In this document: positions 62,145-64,000 of the stretch, one piece after another
Layout: each line of letters begins with the position of its first letter
Numbering within the stretch: the first letter of the stretch is position 1
NCBI GenBank assembly: GCA_039817415.1
Contig: JBCBVV010000029.1
Span: 23,066-87,065 of the forward strand
Reading direction: 5' to 3'
Origin: JALEFZ01 sp039817415
GTDB lineage: Bacteria > Bacteroidota > Bacteroidia > J057
Length of the DNA: 64,000 nucleotides
Made by a program: the position numbers and the translations under genes
The notes under the pieces: model-generated
What the model was told of the DNA's origin: nothing
Databases searched by the model: none
The model's input: the letters and a program-made list of their open reading frames with translations, nothing else

Positions 62145-62480
62145 TCAACCTGGAACAGGAACAGTTTCTTCTTCGGTGCCCAGCAAGGGGTAGAGGCTAC
62201 CGTATACATAGCCGCTTAGCCAATAGCCAGCGATAATTCTTGTAACTAAGTATACAATTGGAATAAGAAGAGAAAGGAACCCTAAGGTGATAACCAATAA
62301 AAACGAGCTTACCAATGGGATGTAGAATCGTATCCCAAATACAATGAAATATCTGTGGAGGACCTCTTCTGCATTGTCTCTGTATAACCCAAAACATTTT
62401 CGAATTTGGAAATCATTTTTTTCAATTTGTTTAGAAAAACGATATATTTCATTTATAATAATTACTAAAAGTTCCCCATT
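62145..62480 (-). pseudogene. Small membrane-protein gene without a usable start, probably frameshifted
   Basis: An open stretch of 111 codons ends in TGA at 62145. It reads as a plausible protein: a polar N-terminal part (INEIYRFSKQIEKND), then FGLYRDNAEEVLHRYF, then two hydrophobic helices and a polar C terminus. It contains no ATG, GTG or TTG early enough to start it. ATG at 62477-62479 sits in the neighbouring frame and reaches a stop after four codons (ATGGGGAACTTTTAG). One extra base in the GGGG run would join it to the long frame. So the gene is frameshifted, or starts at a rare codon, or the run was miscounted. Confidence 0.5.
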
Positions 62481-64000
62481 TTATATAATAGATTTAATTC
62501 AATTATTTACTCTAAATAGGTATTAGATAATTTTTATAGAAATAAAGTATTGTTATGAGTATTAAGGAAAAAATTGCTCATAGAATTTGGTCTCTTAAAA
62601 AAGGCTTAATTTTAAGGCCTTTACTGGAACCTTCTAATTTATTGGAAAAATACTCTTCCTTTATCAAGGACATTTATTTGGATTTAGGTGATTATAAGTT
62701 TTTTCATAGCCCATCCAGTAAAGACCGTCGTGATAAAAGACTTATTGGTAGAGATTTTATTAAAAATCGAATAAAAACGATACTCAAGAACTCCGATTCT
62801 AAGGCAGGAGCATACTTAGTAACTGGATTCCGAGGGATGGGAAAAACTAGCGCAGTTCGAGAGGCATTAAGAGAAATAGATGGGAAGCCAGAGCTAAATG
62901 AACCCTCAAGTTGGCCTTCAGTTATAAAATGGGCATTTAGAAAAAAACATCAGTCTATAATAGAGATTTCATTTGCTCAGGATGATATAAAGGATATTGA
63001 TGTTCTAAGGCTAATTTGCAAAAAAACCTACCAGGAATACAAAAGGTATTTACAACCAATAAATACTTTTCCAAGCGTACGAAGAATTTCCAAGTATGTA
63101 ATTTTATTTCTATTGTACATACTTATTTGGAATTCTGAACAGGAGATAGAAAAATTTTATTCTGAGCTTATAGGTGATTTTCGCCTTAATTACTTAATAA
63201 ATAGTTTAAGCCGGTATCAAAGATTTTTTCTTGCACATTTTCATCATGTAGTAGCTCTTTATGGGGCTTGTTTTCTATTACAAAAGATCGCGGAAACCCT
63301 AGGAATAATAACTCATTCTTCTATCCTTAGAAAGCTTGAGAACTTAGATAAACGTATTCAGGCGGAAGTCTCTCTTGAACATAGCCGAGGAATAAATGGC
63401 ACTCCTAACATTAACCACTTAGGAACCAAGTTTGGTGGATTTTTCAGTAGAAAAGACACTTTATCTTATCCCATCGCAGGATCCAAAGAAATAGAAAGTG
63501 AACTTGTAGTTATTCTTGAAATGATAGATCATGTTTACCAACTATTTGGGATAACTTTTGCGTTAGCCCCTGAGTTCATATTTATTTTCGATGAATTAGA
63601 TAAAATCTCCCCCAATTACAATGCAAGTATCAGTGAAAAGGAAAAAGAAGATCCGGAGTTTATATATGGAGAGGAAGCTACTCCTCCCCAAGAAAACATG
63701 CGGCAAAGACAAGAGGTAATAGCCCGGATTCTTTCTAATTTAAAGCACTTTTTGAATGTTGCTCGTGCAAAATTTATTTTTATTGCTGGAAGAGAAATGT
63801 TTGATGCTGCTTTGGCTGATGTTTCAGATAGAGATGCCTTCTTCACTACTATATTTCATGATACCCTTTATGTCAGTTCATTCCTTAAAGAAAATCTGCA
63901 TAATAGAAATCCTGGTGTTACGAGGATGACTGAGGTTTATGTTTGCCAGTTTTTAATTGATAAACAATTTTTAAAAAAACAAGCATCTAGCACAGTACCC
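62400..64000. other. AT-rich segment, possible start of an acquired island
   Basis: Sampled lines here are about 30-35% G+C, while the preceding genes are in the forties. The change falls at a damaged gene and just before a KAP-like NTPase. No tRNA, direct repeat or integrase is visible inside the window to define a boundary. Confidence 0.4.
62555..64000 (+). CDS. KAP-like P-loop NTPase, 3' end outside window
   Basis: The frame runs from ATG 62555 to the right edge (482 codons) with no stop. Walker A is GFRGMGKT (91-98), preceded by a strand, and Walker B is FIFIFDELDK (341-350), followed by a sensor-like strand FIFIAGRE. Between them lie two hydrophobic segments (about 180-192 and 224-250), the insertion typical of KAP NTPases, which places the ATPase at the inner membrane face. 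KAP proteins occur in mobile and antiviral gene sets, though their chemistry is little known. The N terminus (1-85) is helical and basic. The gene is AT-rich relative to the rest of the window. P-loop ATPase is firm; the KAP subgroup is likely. Confidence 0.75.
   Translation, partial: MSIKEKIAHRIWSLKKGLILRPLLEPSNLLEKYSSFIKDIYLDLGDYKFFHSPSSKDRRDKRLIGRDFIKNRIKTILKNSDSKAGAYLVTGFRGMGKTSAVREALREIDGKPELNEPSSWPSVIKWAFRKKHQSIIEISFAQDDIKDIDVLRLICKKTYQEYKRYLQPINTFPSVRRISKYVILFLLYILIWNSEQEIEKFYSELIGDFRLNYLINSLSRYQRFFLAHFHHVVALYGACFLLQKIAETLGIITHSSILRKLENLDKRIQAEVSLEHSRGINGTPNINHLGTKFGGFFSRKDTLSYPIAGSKEIESELVVILEMIDHVYQLFGITFALAPEFIFIFDELDKISPNYNASISEKEKEDPEFIYGEEATPPQENMRQRQEVIARILSNLKHFLNVARAKFIFIAGREMFDAALADVSDRDAFFTTIFHDTLYVSSFLKENLHNRNPGVTRMTEVYVCQFLIDKQFLKKQASSTVP

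Noticed and set aside
62197..62397. 66-codon minus-strand frame with an ATG
   Set aside because: It is the neighbouring frame of a better coding-like sequence with membrane helices, and its product is rich in Cys, Trp and Arg like a shadow frame.
62344..62526. 60-codon plus-strand frame
   Set aside because: It is antisense to the damaged membrane-protein gene and has no features.
1..64000. CRISPR arrays, tRNA, rRNA, insertion sequences
   Set aside because: I looked for regularly spaced repeats, cloverleaf-like arms with CCA-type ends, conserved rRNA stretches and transposase motifs, and found none.

Overview
The window looks like a chromosomal stretch of a free-living, probably marine Bacteroidota, most likely a Cytophagales-type bacterium. 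The evidence is family content: TonB-dependent receptors, a type IX secretion C-terminal tail, DUF2911, DUF1573 and WG-repeat proteins, the NagB-PIG-L fusion, TPR histidine kinases and polysaccharide-acting glycoside hydrolases. Shine-Dalgarno sequences are weak or absent before many genes. Coding density is high and base composition is even (low to mid forties percent GC by eye) until about 62.4 kb, where it falls to about one third GC. No rRNA, tRNA, CRISPR array or insertion sequence was seen.

Layout. 0-5.4 kb: a membrane subtilisin-like protease (cut by the left edge), a small OB-like protein, a membrane-anchored GH3 enzyme, a J-domain gene interrupted by an in-frame amber stop, dUTPase and pterin carbinolamine dehydratase. 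5.5-16.7 kb: a TlpA-type thioredoxin, a DUF1573 protein, a copper module (CopA ATPase plus HMA chaperone), miaA, small membrane proteins, a TauE/SafE exporter, an HD phosphohydrolase, a thioredoxin-SPOR protein and a DUF2911 protein. 17-24 kb: a TPR histidine kinase, two DinB proteins, a cNMP/CBS/nucleotidyltransferase protein and ahcY. 24.3-30.9 kb: an acetyltransferase-like protein, an orphan MlaF-like ATPase coupled to a metal-site-degenerate arginase homologue, an SDR epimerase, a transglutaminase-fold protein lacking its cysteine, and an internally duplicated protein.

31-41.2 kb is a co-directional sugar cluster: aldo/keto reductase, GH2 beta-mannosidase, SSS transporter, AGE epimerase lipoprotein, KDG kinase, KDPG aldolase and BASS transporter, facing an AraC regulator. 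It reads as uptake and cleavage of a beta-mannoside, with carbon leaving through 2-keto-3-deoxygluconate to pyruvate and glyceraldehyde-3-phosphate. The enzymes between mannose and KDG are not all present.

41.2-49 kb: an SDR, a 1042-residue WG-repeat protein, a lipoprotein and the NagB-PIG-L fusion. 49-57.6 kb is a signalling block: a tightly coupled TonB-dependent receptor, TPR histidine kinase and receiver-nucleotidyl cyclase operon, preceded by a hybrid kinase. 57.7-62 kb holds a divergent pair of secreted carbohydrate-active proteins (GH16, and a DUF5060 multidomain protein with a T9SS tail). From about 62.1 kb there is a frame-damaged small membrane-protein gene and then the first 482 codons of an AT-rich, membrane-inserted KAP-like P-loop NTPase that runs off the right edge. 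This may be the border of an acquired, possibly defence-related, island.

All family assignments come from reading motifs by eye. No database search was run.
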